Assembly: GCA_038828875.1 (NCBI GenBank)
Contig: JAWBMQ010000002.1
Span: 62,001-126,000, forward strand
Direction: 5' to 3'
Length of the DNA stretch: 64,000 bases
From: JAWBMQ01 sp038828875
GTDB taxonomy: Archaea > Nanobdellota > Nanobdellia > Woesearchaeales > JAWBMQ01
Shown: positions 8,733 to 17,453 of the stretch, piece after piece
Numbering within the stretch: position 1 is the stretch's first letter
Layout: each line of letters starts with the position of its first letter
The notes under the pieces: generated by a model
The model's database searches: none
Told to the model about the DNA's origin: nothing
What the model saw: only the letters and a program-made list of their open reading frames with translations
Translations under genes and position numbers: made by a program

Positions 8733-9399
8733 CTAAAAGCTCTTTGTTTCCGGATTTTATAATTGTTTTCAACAAAATATGCACTTTGTCTATATTCAGT
8801 TCTTTTAATAATCTTGAATTATGGGAAATCAAAATTATTCCAACATCTTGCTTAATTTTATTTAAAATTTTTGAAAATATTTTCAAGTTGTCAATATCTA
8901 CGCCAGAATCAATTTCATCAAGGATTAAGAATTTAGGTTTTTGCAATAAGCAAAGCATAAGTTCAATTCTTTTCTTTTCTCCTCCACTGAAACCTGTGCT
9001 TCTGCTAAGATAGCTTTCAGGAATGTTAAGTTTTTCTAACAATTCTTTAAGTTTCTTTTGAAATTCTACGGCATTGTAATTGTTCTGTGCTATGTACCAT
9101 GCTAATTGCCTTAATTGTAGATTTTCAAACTCAGGTACATGTTGAAAAGCTATTGATATTTCTTTAGCTATATTTTCTGTTTTTTCATTAGTTATGTCTT
9201 TATCATTTAACAAAATTTTTCCTTCTTTTTGGTAATTAGGATGGTTCATTATTGCATTTATTAAAGAAGTTTTTCCTACTCCATTAGGACCAACAATTAC
9301 ATGAATTTCATTCTGTTTTATCTCTAAAGAAACATTTTCTATCAATTTTTTTCCATCAGCTAACTTTACACTCAGATTTTTTAACTTTAGTGTGTTCAT
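8692..9399 (-). CDS. sufC: SUF system ATPase SufC
   Basis: 235-residue ABC-type ATPase that energises the SUF scaffold; it is soluble rather than a transporter subunit. The Walker A is GPNGVGKTS, the Q-loop region FQHVPEF, the signature FSGGEKKR, the Walker B FLILDEIDSG and the H-loop ISHNS. ELMLCLLQKPKFLILDEIDSGVD is the usual SufC form, with DEIDSGVD in place of the DEPTSGLD of importers. It is the first gene of the operon, preceded by about 110 bp of AT-rich DNA shared with the divergent L41e gene. Confidence 0.95.
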   Translation of the reverse strand: MNTLKLKNLSVKLADGKKLIENVSLEIKQNEIHVIVGPNGVGKTSLINAIMNHPNYQKEGKILLNDKDITNEKTENIAKEISIAFQHVPEFENLQLRQLAWYIAQNNYNAVEFQKKLKELLEKLNIPESYLSRSTGFSGGEKKRIELMLCLLQKPKFLILDEIDSGVDIDNLKIFSKILNKIKQDVGIILISHNSRLLKELNIDKVHILLKTIIKSGNKELLDEIEKNGFKNWNN

Positions 9400-9461
9400 A
9401 GTATATGAGAATTAATCTTTAATTTTATAAAGTTAATGAATTTTTTGGTAATATAGTAATA

Positions 9462-9470
9462 TTTATAAAT
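9462..9470 (+). promoter_or_regulatory. TATA box for the L41e transcript
   Basis: TTTATAAAT lies about 45 bp upstream of the L41e ATG, predicting a transcription start near 9490-9495 and a short leader that carries the GGTGAT Shine-Dalgarno (9505-9510). Inferred from archaeal promoter spacing. Confidence 0.5.
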
Positions 9471-9513
9471 TGACCACCTTTTCACTTTGTATTACTTTTA
9501 TCATGGTGATTAT

Positions 9514-9627
9514 ATGAAAAGATCCAGTAGACGTTGGAAAAAGAAAAATCAAATGCGTTGGAAGTGGCAAAGAAAAAAGATTAAAAGAGTTAAGAGAAAG
9601 AAGAAGATGCAAAGAGGATTAATATAA
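9514..9627 (+). CDS. rpl41e: Ribosomal protein L41e (37 residues)
   Basis: A 37-codon gene made almost entirely of Lys, Arg and Trp. From residue 14 it reads MRWKWQRKKIKRVKRKKKM, which matches the canonical ~25-residue L41e (MRWKW... followed by basic residues), a single helix in the large ribosomal subunit. A Shine-Dalgarno GGTGAT sits 3 bp before the upstream ATG, so the protein probably carries a 13-residue basic N-terminal extension. Initiation at the internal Met14 would give a standard-length L41e. It is easily missed because of its size. It is followed after 33 bp by NOG1, also a large-subunit biogenesis gene. Confidence 0.85.
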   Translation: MKRSSRRWKKKNQMRWKWQRKKIKRVKRKKKMQRGLI

Positions 9628-9660
9628 AAACTTATAAATCTTTTAATTTTTCTTTTCTTT

Positions 9661-10626
9661 ATGATTTACGATTATGATTTTTTTAAAAAGATAGCTTATT
9701 TTCCAGAGCCAAAAATTATAATTGATCGTGCTTTTAAGAGTGCTAAAAAAAGTCTTTCTAATTTAGAATTGCCTTCAAAGAAAGAATTAGTAAAGTTGAA
9801 AAAAATAAAGCATAAGATCTTTGTCAATATTTTTGTTTTTATGATAGATCAAGAGCTTAATGAGATAATTTCTAAGTTACCAAATTTTAATGAACTTTCA
9901 GGTTTTTATCGCGATCTAATTTCAGCTAAATTTGATTTTAACCAGATTAAATTAGAAATCAGAAAAATTAAATTTACTATTAAAAAGATAAAAGAATTTA
10001 AGAAAATCTATCTTGAAGATTATAAAAAGTATGAAGAATTTATTGGAAGAACTACTGATTTGGTTGAAAATTTATCAGATACTATTGAATATTTAAACTC
10101 ATTCGTTGATTATGTTCATAGTTTTCCTAATTTGAAATACTTGCCAACTATAGCTTTAGCAGGTTATCCTAATGTCGGAAAAAGTTCTTTTTTAAGATAT
10201 TTTACAAAAGCAGATGTAGAGGTTCAGGATTATGCTTTTACAACCAAACGTTTGCAAATAGGTTATGTTCAAGATTTACCTGCTTTACAGATTGTAGATG
10301 CTCCAGGAATGTTAGATCGTCCTTTCGAAGAAATGAATTTCATAGAAAAACAGGCGTATTTAGTTTTAAAATATGCTACTGCGGTGTTTTTTATCTTTGA
10401 TCCTGGATTAGATCATGAAAAGCAGCTTAATCTTTTGAGAAGAGTTAAAGAAATAAAAGATGTTTATATCATTGTAAATAAGATTGATCTTTATCCAGAA
10501 TTCAAATGGAATTACGATAATGCTCTAGGAATTTATTATATTTCACTTTCTACAGGAAAAAATTGTGAAGAAGTTTACAATTTAATGAAAAAGATCTTCT
10601 ATGAAAATTATAAAACTTATAAGTGA
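9661..10626 (+). CDS. NOG1-family ribosome-biogenesis GTPase
   Basis: 321 residues. The N-terminal ~155 residues form the helical domain specific to NOG1 (COG1084), followed by an Obg-type G domain: G1 GYPNVGKSS (around 168-176), G2 TTKRLQIG, G3 DAPGM and G4 NKID. NOG1 GTPases act in 60S/50S maturation. The archaeal form lacks the long C-terminal tail of the eukaryotic protein, and the protein ends shortly after the G5 region, as expected. It is just downstream of L41e, consistent with a ribosome-related pair. Confidence 0.92.
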   Translation: MIYDYDFFKKIAYFPEPKIIIDRAFKSAKKSLSNLELPSKKELVKLKKIKHKIFVNIFVFMIDQELNEIISKLPNFNELSGFYRDLISAKFDFNQIKLEIRKIKFTIKKIKEFKKIYLEDYKKYEEFIGRTTDLVENLSDTIEYLNSFVDYVHSFPNLKYLPTIALAGYPNVGKSSFLRYFTKADVEVQDYAFTTKRLQIGYVQDLPALQIVDAPGMLDRPFEEMNFIEKQAYLVLKYATAVFFIFDPGLDHEKQLNLLRRVKEIKDVYIIVNKIDLYPEFKWNYDNALGIYYISLSTGKNCEEVYNLMKKIFYENYKTYK

Positions 10627-10650
10627 TGAAAAAGATTTAAAAGTTTCTAA

Positions 10651-10920
10651 GTGCATTATGTTCCAATGTATCAGCGAAAGATGAATCCTAAAACTAAGAT
10701 GATGATTTGTCTATATGCTTTTCTCTTGCTAAATTTAGTGCTTTTTACTTTGATTTTAATTAAAGCTTCAGATAAGATAAAAACTATTCAAGTGAAGAAT
10801 GAATTTTCAGAAGTTCAGAAATATGTTCCTACTGAAAATCCTTCCCAAGAACAATCTTCTGAAAAAGTAACTAATGATGGAATGAAATTGATCGCAAAAG
10901 TTGAGGTATCAAGAGAATGA
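10651..10920 (+). CDS. Small single-pass membrane protein, unknown
   Basis: 89 codons from a GTG; an in-frame ATG at 10666 (MYQRKM) is an alternative start. A basic N-region (QRKMNPKTK) is followed by one hydrophobic segment (MICLYAFLLLNLVLFTLILI) and a polar, Glu/Ser-rich tail. The topology is probably N-in with the tail outside the cell, from the positive-inside rule. No family recognised. Confidence 0.5.
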   Translation: MHYVPMYQRKMNPKTKMMICLYAFLLLNLVLFTLILIKASDKIKTIQVKNEFSEVQKYVPTENPSQEQSSEKVTNDGMKLIAKVEVSRE

Positions 10921-10961
10921 ATAATAATATTTAAAAATAATTATGTTTCTTATTCTTTAGG

Positions 10962-11546
10962 ATGAAAAAGAAAAAGAATAATAAAAAACGATTGATTTGG
11001 ATAGTTGTTTCTTTATTGTTTATTTTTGTTGTAATCGGTTTGTTTTTTTTGTTTTCTTCAAAAAACAAAGAATCTGAATATGTTTTTAATGGTTTTACTT
11101 TTTACAGAAGTATTGCAAATACATGGAAATTTAAATTTAATTACCAAGGTCAAGAGTACGATGTTGCTCTTAGAGTAGACCCTAAATCTTTGATAGCTAA
11201 AAATTATAAATTAGTAGAAAATTACGATATGTTTTTGCGTTTACAATCTGTAAATATCTTTTCAGATCCTGATTTAGATGCTAAATATACTTTTGGTATG
11301 TACGATCTTGGAAAGATTTTTGCATCTGTTTTTGGAATAAAAGTAAATTATGGAGTCAGTAGGAGTTATGCAGATTTAGCGGTTTATAACTGTTCAGAAT
11401 ATGGTTTCTATTTTACAAAGAATAATGAAAGTAATAAATTTTATTGGTTAGATAAATGTTTAGTTATCAATACAACTAATGCTGATGTTGCAATAGAATA
11501 TGCTGATTTCTTAGTTTATCATTATTTGGGTGTTCTGAATGGTTGA
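10962..11546 (+). CDS. Membrane-anchored hypothetical protein
   Basis: 194 residues. A very basic start (MKKKKNNKKR) precedes one membrane segment at about 12-31; the remaining ~160 residues are probably extracytoplasmic. They contain FNGFTFYR, a WKFKFNY strand and two cysteines in the C-terminal part (YNCSEYG, DKCLV) that could form a disulfide. The layout (short anchor, NGFxF near the membrane) resembles small secreted orphans I have seen in DPANN genomes, but I cannot name a family. The 3' end overlaps the methyltransferase gene by 8 bp, suggesting cotranscription. Confidence 0.7.
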   Translation: MKKKKNNKKRLIWIVVSLLFIFVVIGLFFLFSSKNKESEYVFNGFTFYRSIANTWKFKFNYQGQEYDVALRVDPKSLIAKNYKLVENYDMFLRLQSVNIFSDPDLDAKYTFGMYDLGKIFASVFGIKVNYGVSRSYADLAVYNCSEYGFYFTKNNESNKFYWLDKCLVINTTNADVAIEYADFLVYHYLGVLNG

Positions 11547-12132
11547 GCATTACTTTTCTAAACATCCTAAATCAGAAGAGAAAATTTTTGAGATTCAAGT
11601 TGATTTAGATATTTCTTTTAAAATTTATTCTGCAACAGGTTTGTTTAGTAAAGATGAGCTAGATTTAGGAACTGAAGTTCTGTTGAAGCATTTAAAGATT
11701 CAACCTTTTTGGACTGTTTTAGATTACGGCTGTGGAAATGGTGTTCTTGGAATTTATCTTAAACTAAAATATCCAGGGATTACAGTATATGCAACTGATA
11801 TTAATGAAAGAGCACTAAAGATTACAAGAATGAACGTTAAAAAATTTGGATTTGAAAACTTTGAGGTTTTAAAAGTTAGAAAAATTTTAGAATTAGAAAA
11901 CTTTTTTGATGCTATTTATTTAAATCCTCCGATGGCAGCAGGTTTTAATGCAATTAAAGAGATGTTTATAAATGCTAAGAAAATGCTAAAACCAGGAGGT
12001 GTTTTTCAGATCGTTGTAAGGAGTAAAAAAGGAGCTAATTCTTTAGAAAAGATGCTTTACGAAATATTTGGAAACGTTAATGTTTCTGGCATAAAATCTG
12101 GTTTTAAAGTTTTAGAATCAACTAAGCTTTAA
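11539..12132 (+). CDS. Class I methyltransferase, RsmC/MTS-like
   Basis: 197 residues. It has the small-domain methyltransferase layout: HYFSKHP at the start, the FSKDELDLGTEVLLKHL helix, SAM-binding motif I VLDYGCGNGVLGIY, acidic motif II ATDIN, and the motif IV tetrapeptide region LNPPMAAG. An NPP[F/Y/W/M] motif indicates methylation of an amino group, either on an RNA base (RsmC: G1207 of 16S rRNA) or on a protein. The substrate cannot be fixed from sequence. The convergent gene overlaps its 3' end by 11 bp. Confidence 0.85.
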   Translation: MVEHYFSKHPKSEEKIFEIQVDLDISFKIYSATGLFSKDELDLGTEVLLKHLKIQPFWTVLDYGCGNGVLGIYLKLKYPGITVYATDINERALKITRMNVKKFGFENFEVLKVRKILELENFFDAIYLNPPMAAGFNAIKEMFINAKKMLKPGGVFQIVVRSKKGANSLEKMLYEIFGNVNVSGIKSGFKVLESTKL

Positions 12133-12577
12133 GTTTTTTGCTTAAATCATCAACAACCTTATCTAAATCTTTAACTTTTCTAATATCATAAGGCTTTAGC
12201 CAGATATCTATAAATCTAAACATGAAAAATCTTTTAGCATAATAATTCCTATCTAAAGCTTCTTCAATTTTTCCTTGATATGATCCAAGTTTATCATCTA
12301 TCTTTGCATCAACATCTACAGTAATTTTAGAATTTTTTCCGTCTGAATTTATTTTTATGCTTAATTTAAATTCATGGGTTATTTGTTCATGTATTTTTTT
12401 GCTGTATGTTCTTTTTTCTCCATATTCGATTTTATCTCCTTTTAAAGAGCCTTCTATGCTAGGAACTTCATCTAACTTCAATTGATTCTCTTGTTGCCAT
12501 TGATCTAGTCTTTTAAAAAATTCTTTAACAGGCAAATTGCATTCAATTTTTTTATGGATTATTTTGTAAGTTGGCAT
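12122..12577 (-). CDS. Hypothetical protein, related to its upstream neighbour
   Basis: 151 residues, soluble. It alternates amphipathic strands with an N-terminal helix (EFFKRLDQWQQEN). A helix ending W..(E/D)N followed by LDE is shared with the adjacent upstream gene (SWLDDNEIDLDE), and both then show a series of ~10-residue charged beta strands. I read the two as distant paralogues with an SRPBCC-like or similar alpha/beta sandwich, but the fold is a guess. It starts 2 bp after the neighbour's stop, so the pair forms an operon. No function is assigned. Confidence 0.65.
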   Translation of the reverse strand: MPTYKIIHKKIECNLPVKEFFKRLDQWQQENQLKLDEVPSIEGSLKGDKIEYGEKRTYSKKIHEQITHEFKLSIKINSDGKNSKITVDVDAKIDDKLGSYQGKIEEALDRNYYAKRFFMFRFIDIWLKPYDIRKVKDLDKVVDDLSKKLKA

Positions 12578-12579
12578 TT

Positions 12580-13047
12580 TCAGTTGTAAATATTAAGTAA
12601 ATCTTTTATTCTTTTCTTAAAATCACCCATCAAATTACCTTCTTCTTTTTCCATATATTTTTCTTCTCCTTTACTGTATTCTTTGAACTTATTTTTCATG
12701 AATTCTGCTAAATTACCTTCTGCGTTCTTGAAGGGTTTATCGTAATTGAAGGAAAATTCAAAACTGATAGAAAGTTCTAAATAACCAGTAAAACCTTCTA
12801 CTTCTTTGGAATCTTTTTTCATAGTAGCTTTTTTAAGATCTGAAGCTTGAACTGATACTTCTCCTTCCATCTTTATATAGCTAGAATAATCTCTTGAGAA
12901 TTTAATTTTTAATTCGTAAGAATCAGGCTTAACTTTAATTTTTTGTTCATCTAAATCAATCTCATTATCATCTAGCCAAGAAGTTATAGTTTTTTTAATT
13001 TCATTAGGTTGAAAGAATCCTTTATAGTTAAGAGCAAACCTTGCCAT
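12580..13047 (-). CDS. Hypothetical protein, paralogue of the downstream gene
   Basis: 155 residues, no membrane segment. It opens MARFALNYKGFFQ and has the same helix-plus-strands pattern as the next gene, with motif SWLDDNEIDLDE near residue 23-34. A long charged helical tail (EYSKGEEKYMEKEEGN...) follows. It lies 20 bp downstream of the RPA gene on the same strand and is probably cotranscribed with it, which gives a weak hint of a role near DNA metabolism. No family recognised. Confidence 0.65.
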   Translation of the reverse strand: MARFALNYKGFFQPNEIKKTITSWLDDNEIDLDEQKIKVKPDSYELKIKFSRDYSSYIKMEGEVSVQASDLKKATMKKDSKEVEGFTGYLELSISFEFSFNYDKPFKNAEGNLAEFMKNKFKEYSKGEEKYMEKEEGNLMGDFKKRIKDLLNIYN

Positions 13048-13066
13048 GATTTTGCTTATATATTAT

Positions 13067-13978
13067 TCAATATATAAATGTTTTCAACAAGCTTATTGCT
13101 TCATCAGGATCGTTTATTATCTTTACATCTTTAGCAATCAAATCTTTAGTGTTGAATTTATCGTTTATACTAACTTTGCCTCTTACAAAAAGAATTTTTC
13201 CTAATAAGTTGTTTAGATTCTCTAAACTTCCTATTATTTCAAAAACTTCTTTGAAAAGAACTACTCTTATGCTATCAGTGGCATCATCAAGAATTAAAGT
13301 TACAACATAATTGTTTTCAGGAAGTTCATTAGAATGTTCTTGGCAAAAGTTTTCTACTCTTCTTTTACAAATTTTGCAAGTCTTGAAAGTTTTAGGTTCA
13401 AAAATCTTCACAATAATTCCTAATGTTTCTACATCTTCTGGTTTTTGAATTTCTATTATTCTTTTTCTTATTCTTGGTTTTTCTTCATTCTTGATCTTTT
13501 CTACTTCGTTAATTTCACTTTTAGAAGTTAAATGTACTTCATAGCTATTGTTATTTTTCTTTATCCTAACATTTTTGATTTCATAGATCGTTTGTTCTTC
13601 AAGCTGGAATTGATCAATAAGATCGTTCCAAAGTACTATTCTTGTAGTTCCTGTTTCATCAGAAGCAAAATATGTTCTTACTCTTCCACTTTGACCGTCT
13701 TTTCTTACGAATTCAGAAATTCCGTTATCTCTGATCACTTTAAGCTTCACATTTGCTGATTCAGTTTCAAAGAATTCATTTACTTTAAGAACAATGTTAT
13801 TAAAATCAGAGAAATTTATCTTAAGTTCATTAGCTACTAGTAATGCTGCTCCTTCTCTTGAAAGAATGTTTGAAAATTGTCTTAATTTCTCTTGAATTTT
13901 TTCTTCTATCTCTTGCTTAGTTAAAGAAGTTTGTGCTTCTATGAAGTCAATTATTTTGTTGTAAGGAATCTTTAGCAT
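13067..13978 (-). CDS. Replication protein A-like ssDNA-binding protein
   Basis: 303 residues. The N-terminal ~65 residues are helical, followed by a first OB fold (SGRVRTYFASDETGTTRIVLWND is the typical RPA70 strand pattern) and a C-terminal region with a small zinc knuckle (CKICKRRVENFCQEH) leading into a second OB-like domain (LILDDATDSIRVVLFKEVFE). This is the archaeal RPA1 layout. It binds single-stranded DNA during replication, repair and recombination, and would work with RadA (23.1 kb) here. It heads a probable three-gene unit with the two small paralogues downstream. Confidence 0.88.
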   Translation of the reverse strand: MLKIPYNKIIDFIEAQTSLTKQEIEEKIQEKLRQFSNILSREGAALLVANELKINFSDFNNIVLKVNEFFETESANVKLKVIRDNGISEFVRKDGQSGRVRTYFASDETGTTRIVLWNDLIDQFQLEEQTIYEIKNVRIKKNNNSYEVHLTSKSEINEVEKIKNEEKPRIRKRIIEIQKPEDVETLGIIVKIFEPKTFKTCKICKRRVENFCQEHSNELPENNYVVTLILDDATDSIRVVLFKEVFEIIGSLENLNNLLGKILFVRGKVSINDKFNTKDLIAKDVKIINDPDEAISLLKTFIY

Positions 13979-14015
13979 TTGGTAGATTTGTGAGAATTAG
14001 ATTTTAAAAATGTTT

Positions 14016-14690
14016 TTAAAAAAATTTCAAAAATTCAGGAGCATAATCTTTCCAATTAACAATTTCTTTCTGTATTATTTTTTGTTCATTGTTTTTGAAA
14101 ATGTGTGTTTCAAGAATTAAGGTTAAAGATTCTTCAGGATTAATGTAGTAGGAATATGGCAACGTAGAGATGTGTTTTAAGTAAGATTTTACATAAACTC
14201 CAGGTTTCATTAAAAAATAAATTGGTCCTGTTCCTGTTGTGTTTATTGAGGTTTGACTCATAATTATTATTGGTGCTCCTGTTATAAGATGAATGCTTAA
14301 TCCTGCTTCTCTTTTTGTTCCTGTTTTTTCTCCAAAATAAGCTTTTGCTAAATCCTTTATACTGTTAAAAGAAGGAAAAAGATCATGTACTAATGAATAC
14401 TTTGGCTTTAACGTTATGTTGTTGCTTATTTGATTGTTCTTTAAGTCAATAATTATTGCTTTGTCTTCGTAAATTCTGTTTATAAGTTCATCTTTTAGAT
14501 TTTCAATCTCTTTAAAATGAGGTTCTTCTGCTAAAAACTCTTCAGGAATTTTTTCTAGAATTAAAAATAATCCTGAAGTGTTATGATTTTCTTGATTAAT
14601 TATTGTAGAATAACCCTTATAATCATAGTAAATTCTTATAAAATTACATAGCGTAAAAACATCTTCGTTTTTTAGTGTAGTTTTTAGCAT
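14016..14690 (-). CDS. Hypothetical soluble protein
   Basis: 224 residues with no signal peptide or clear membrane segment. The centre contains a Gly/Thr-rich stretch (GEKTGTKREAGLSIHLITGAPIIIM, then TGTGPIYFL) that looks like a beta-rich active or binding site, but I cannot match it to a family. The end is Glu/Lys-rich. It is divergent from the S-layer gene, with the 294-bp spacer between them. No function inferred. Confidence 0.6.
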   Translation of the reverse strand: MLKTTLKNEDVFTLCNFIRIYYDYKGYSTIINQENHNTSGLFLILEKIPEEFLAEEPHFKEIENLKDELINRIYEDKAIIIDLKNNQISNNITLKPKYSLVHDLFPSFNSIKDLAKAYFGEKTGTKREAGLSIHLITGAPIIIMSQTSINTTGTGPIYFLMKPGVYVKSYLKHISTLPYSYYINPEESLTLILETHIFKNNEQKIIQKEIVNWKDYAPEFLKFF

Positions 14691-14984
14691 ATTGGTATAA
14701 TTATGTGTATAATAGTATTTAAATGTTTTGTTTTATCATTTTTCTGAATTTTATGAAAAATTAGAAATCATTTAAAAATGGTTTTTTCTTTATTTATAAA
14801 TAGGGGTTGTTGTTTTGTTAATTACTCTTTAGTTATGAAAGTCTAAAAGTTCAAAATTTTGCAGTTTTAGGCTTTATCTTTGAATATGGTGTTTTTGATG
14901 TAGATTTTTGATACAAAACATTTATAAATAGTTTAATGCTATTATCATATTAGCATTTTATGCTATAAATTCAGGTGAGAAAAA
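14691..14984 (+). promoter_or_regulatory. S-layer gene upstream region with two TATA boxes and a Shine-Dalgarno
   Basis: This is the largest gap between genes in the window. It holds two identical TTTATAAATA elements (14793-14802 and 14921-14930), the second placed to start transcription near 14950. A Shine-Dalgarno AGGTGA (14973-14978) lies 6 bp before the ATG. The earlier TATA would give a ~165-nt leader rich in U and G (GGGGTTGTTGTTTTG), starting near 14825. Tandem promoters fit the high expression expected for a surface-layer protein. No ORF or tRNA is seen in it. Confidence 0.65.
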
Positions 14985-17369
14985 ATGAAAAACGGAAAAA
15001 AAATTAAAAAGTTAGTTGCATTGGGTACTGGTGCCCTAATGGTAGGTGCCAGTTTGTTCGGTGCAATGGCAGCTGGTTTGAGTGATTTGCCATCGCCATT
15101 TGTAAAGGCAGATGGTAGTTTCGATGGGTTCATCGTAGTAGGTGCAGACGCAAAGACTGGAGATGTTTTAGGAGCAATCGACATTGCAACAGCATTCCAA
15201 GCAAGAGCAGTTAAGAAAGAAGTTGTAAGTGTTGAAGGAACAAGCAAAACTGAAGTTAGTGTAGATGATGGAGTTCTTCTTTGGAGTACTACTAAGCATC
15301 TAACATTAGATAAAAATTTAGATGGAAGAAGATCAACATTAAGAGAAGCACAATGGGATGTATTGAAAGAAAGAGAAATGAGATCCGATACAGGAAGTAA
15401 GAAAGTTAAGTATACTCAAAGTATAGCATTACCATCAGGTGTTGCAGTCGCATATGGAAGACCAGAATATTCTGATTTATTACCAATATTGCATTATGAT
15501 ATTACCAATAAAGAATTTACATATACCGTAAGTTTTGAAAGTGGATCTTGGAATTTTTCAGAATTTAAAAATGCAGAATTAGTATTATTTGGAAAAACAT
15601 TTTATGTTACAGATGCAACATACAACAGTTCAAGTAGTTTAACAAAACTAGTTTTATCAGGAGCAGCAGATGAAGTTACTATGAAAGTAGGAGATAAACA
15701 AACAGTAGGAGGTAAAAGTGTAGAACTAATCGGTGCAAATGAAAATACAAAAGATGTTTCTTTGAGAATAAATGGAAGATTGTATTCTGCTAAAGAAGGA
15801 GATAATATAGAATTAACTGATGGAGATACAGTTTATGTTAGAAAGGTTATTTTGTATACAATTCCTGAGAAAAGTGTTTATGTAGAATTGTCAGTAGGTT
15901 CTAAGAAAATGGAATTTGAAACAGGAAAAGTAACGATCAATGGAAAATCATATGGCGCTTCTAATGGAATTGATGTAACTTTACAGGATGACAAATTAAC
16001 TGTGAAAATAAAACCCTCTGCATTTTCAACAGATTTTGGAGGAGTTTTCAAGTATTGGAGAGAAGGTAGTGAATGGACAGATCCAATATTTGGTTTAAAA
16101 TGGAGATTTGAAGGAACAACTCCTAATTATAAAGTTACAGAAAATAAAGTTCCAATAAGATTAGTGAGAGATGGAGATAGTTATGTAATCTTTAGAGGAG
16201 TAAGAGCAGATGATAAAGAAGTAGAAATAAAATTATTTGAAAGTGATAACGCATCTCAAGTAAAAGTGTATAATGAATCAAATTATAAATTAGTTTTACA
16301 AGGAAATTTAACAAACGTAGAGGTAGGAACGGTATTTATTTACAATGATGCAGATTATGGAGACTATCCATTAACTAGAGTGTTCATGTTAGATAATATT
16401 TATGATGCAACAGGAACGGATAAAGACAGAATAAGACTTATTGATTTAACTACTAACGAATATATTGAAAAAGAAGATACAAATGGAAATTGCATAGAAT
16501 TGATAAGCGATAAAGTATGGGGTAAAGTAAATTCAAGTACATTAGTTGATTTTTATAGTAACTCAGTTTGTAATGCATCATATAATTTAGCAGCATCTTC
16601 AGACTTTTATGCAAAAGGAGGATTTAAAATTACTTTTGAAATAGCCAGTAATAATGGAAAAATAACTTTAAATGAAAATACTGCAACAGATATTAAAGAT
16701 GAAGTAACTAGCTTGATTCAAGGTCAAGTTATAAGCGTAACTGCTGATAGTACTAAGAAAATTTCTATGGATTTAGTTTCCACAGGAGGAATTATAGCTC
16801 TAGTTAAAGAAAGAGATGGAGATTGGAAATATGGAGTTAGTAATTTAGGAACTTTCTTCAAAGCAGATGATAAAGATAAGGATGAGGTATACATTTATTT
16901 ACCACAAGAAGAAGCAAAGGTTGTTGTTGCAGTAGGAACTGAAGATATGAAAATTAACTATGGTGCAGCTGCTACATCAGGCTCTGTTGAAACACAAACA
17001 GTTAAACCAATTAAGTTAGGTGCTGCAGTATTGGATACTGAAGTACTTGGACAAGTTGGTAGAGCAAACATGATCAGTGTTGGTGGTCCAGCAGTTAACA
17101 GAGTAAGTGCAGAATTGATGGGATTAACTTACCCAACCTATGGTACAGCATCAGGAATTCCAAAGGATTCAGGATTAATCAAGATGTTTAAAACTGGAAG
17201 CAAAGTAGGAATTGTTGTTGCTGGTTGGGAAGAAGAGCAAAGCAGAATGGCAGCAAGAGTTTTAGCAGAATACTTAGTAAGTGGTAAATATGCAAGTGAT
17301 TTAAAAGATAAAGAAGAAGTTGTTGTTACTGGTTCAAGAGATAACATCAAAGTAACAACACCACAATAA
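14985..17369 (+). CDS. S-layer protein, MJ0822-type
   Basis: 794 residues. A Sec signal peptide (KNGKKIKK, then ALGTGALMVGASLFGAMAAG) is followed by the S_layer_N signature (FIVVGADAKTGDVLGAIDIATAFQA). A long beta-rich middle follows. The C-terminal part is the S_layer_C signature: MISVGGPAVNRVSAELMG and VGIVVAGWEEEQSRMAARVLAEYL, which completes the same flavodoxin-like fold begun by the N-terminal segment. This split arrangement is typical of the Methanocaldococcus S-layer family. It forms the two-dimensional cell-surface lattice. There is no obvious C-terminal membrane anchor; the chain ends KVTTPQ. Codon use is richer in GC at both ends, consistent with high expression. Confidence 0.95.
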   Translation: MKNGKKIKKLVALGTGALMVGASLFGAMAAGLSDLPSPFVKADGSFDGFIVVGADAKTGDVLGAIDIATAFQARAVKKEVVSVEGTSKTEVSVDDGVLLWSTTKHLTLDKNLDGRRSTLREAQWDVLKEREMRSDTGSKKVKYTQSIALPSGVAVAYGRPEYSDLLPILHYDITNKEFTYTVSFESGSWNFSEFKNAELVLFGKTFYVTDATYNSSSSLTKLVLSGAADEVTMKVGDKQTVGGKSVELIGANENTKDVSLRINGRLYSAKEGDNIELTDGDTVYVRKVILYTIPEKSVYVELSVGSKKMEFETGKVTINGKSYGASNGIDVTLQDDKLTVKIKPSAFSTDFGGVFKYWREGSEWTDPIFGLKWRFEGTTPNYKVTENKVPIRLVRDGDSYVIFRGVRADDKEVEIKLFESDNASQVKVYNESNYKLVLQGNLTNVEVGTVFIYNDADYGDYPLTRVFMLDNIYDATGTDKDRIRLIDLTTNEYIEKEDTNGNCIELISDKVWGKVNSSTLVDFYSNSVCNASYNLAASSDFYAKGGFKITFEIASNNGKITLNENTATDIKDEVTSLIQGQVISVTADSTKKISMDLVSTGGIIALVKERDGDWKYGVSNLGTFFKADDKDKDEVYIYLPQEEAKVVVAVGTEDMKINYGAAATSGSVETQTVKPIKLGAAVLDTEVLGQVGRANMISVGGPAVNRVSAELMGLTYPTYGTASGIPKDSGLIKMFKTGSKVGIVVAGWEEEQSRMAARVLAEYLVSGKYASDLKDKEEVVVTGSRDNIKVTTPQ

Positions 17370-17377
17370 AAACCAAC

Positions 17378-17407
17378 TTTTTAACCTTTTTTTTCTTTTC
17401 TTTTTCT
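17378..17407 (+). terminator. Poly-T terminator after the S-layer gene
   Basis: Several T runs (TTTTT, TTTTTTTT, TTTT, TTTTT) occur within 30 bp of the S-layer stop, the usual archaeal intrinsic termination signal. No stem-loop is needed or seen. Confidence 0.7.
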
Positions 17408-17453
17408 AAAAAAATTCATAATAGTTATAAATTGATAAAAGATTCTTGAATTT

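Noticed and set aside
10651..12132. A single functional operon (L41e, NOG1, small membrane proteins, methyltransferase)
   Set aside because: Gaps with TATA-like sequences before 10651 and 10962 and the lack of functional links do not support one unit; only the 8-bp overlap at 11539 is clear.
14963..15247. A 94-codon frame antisense to the S-layer start
   Set aside because: It lies opposite the conserved signal peptide and S_layer_N sequence and is explained by that gene's composition.
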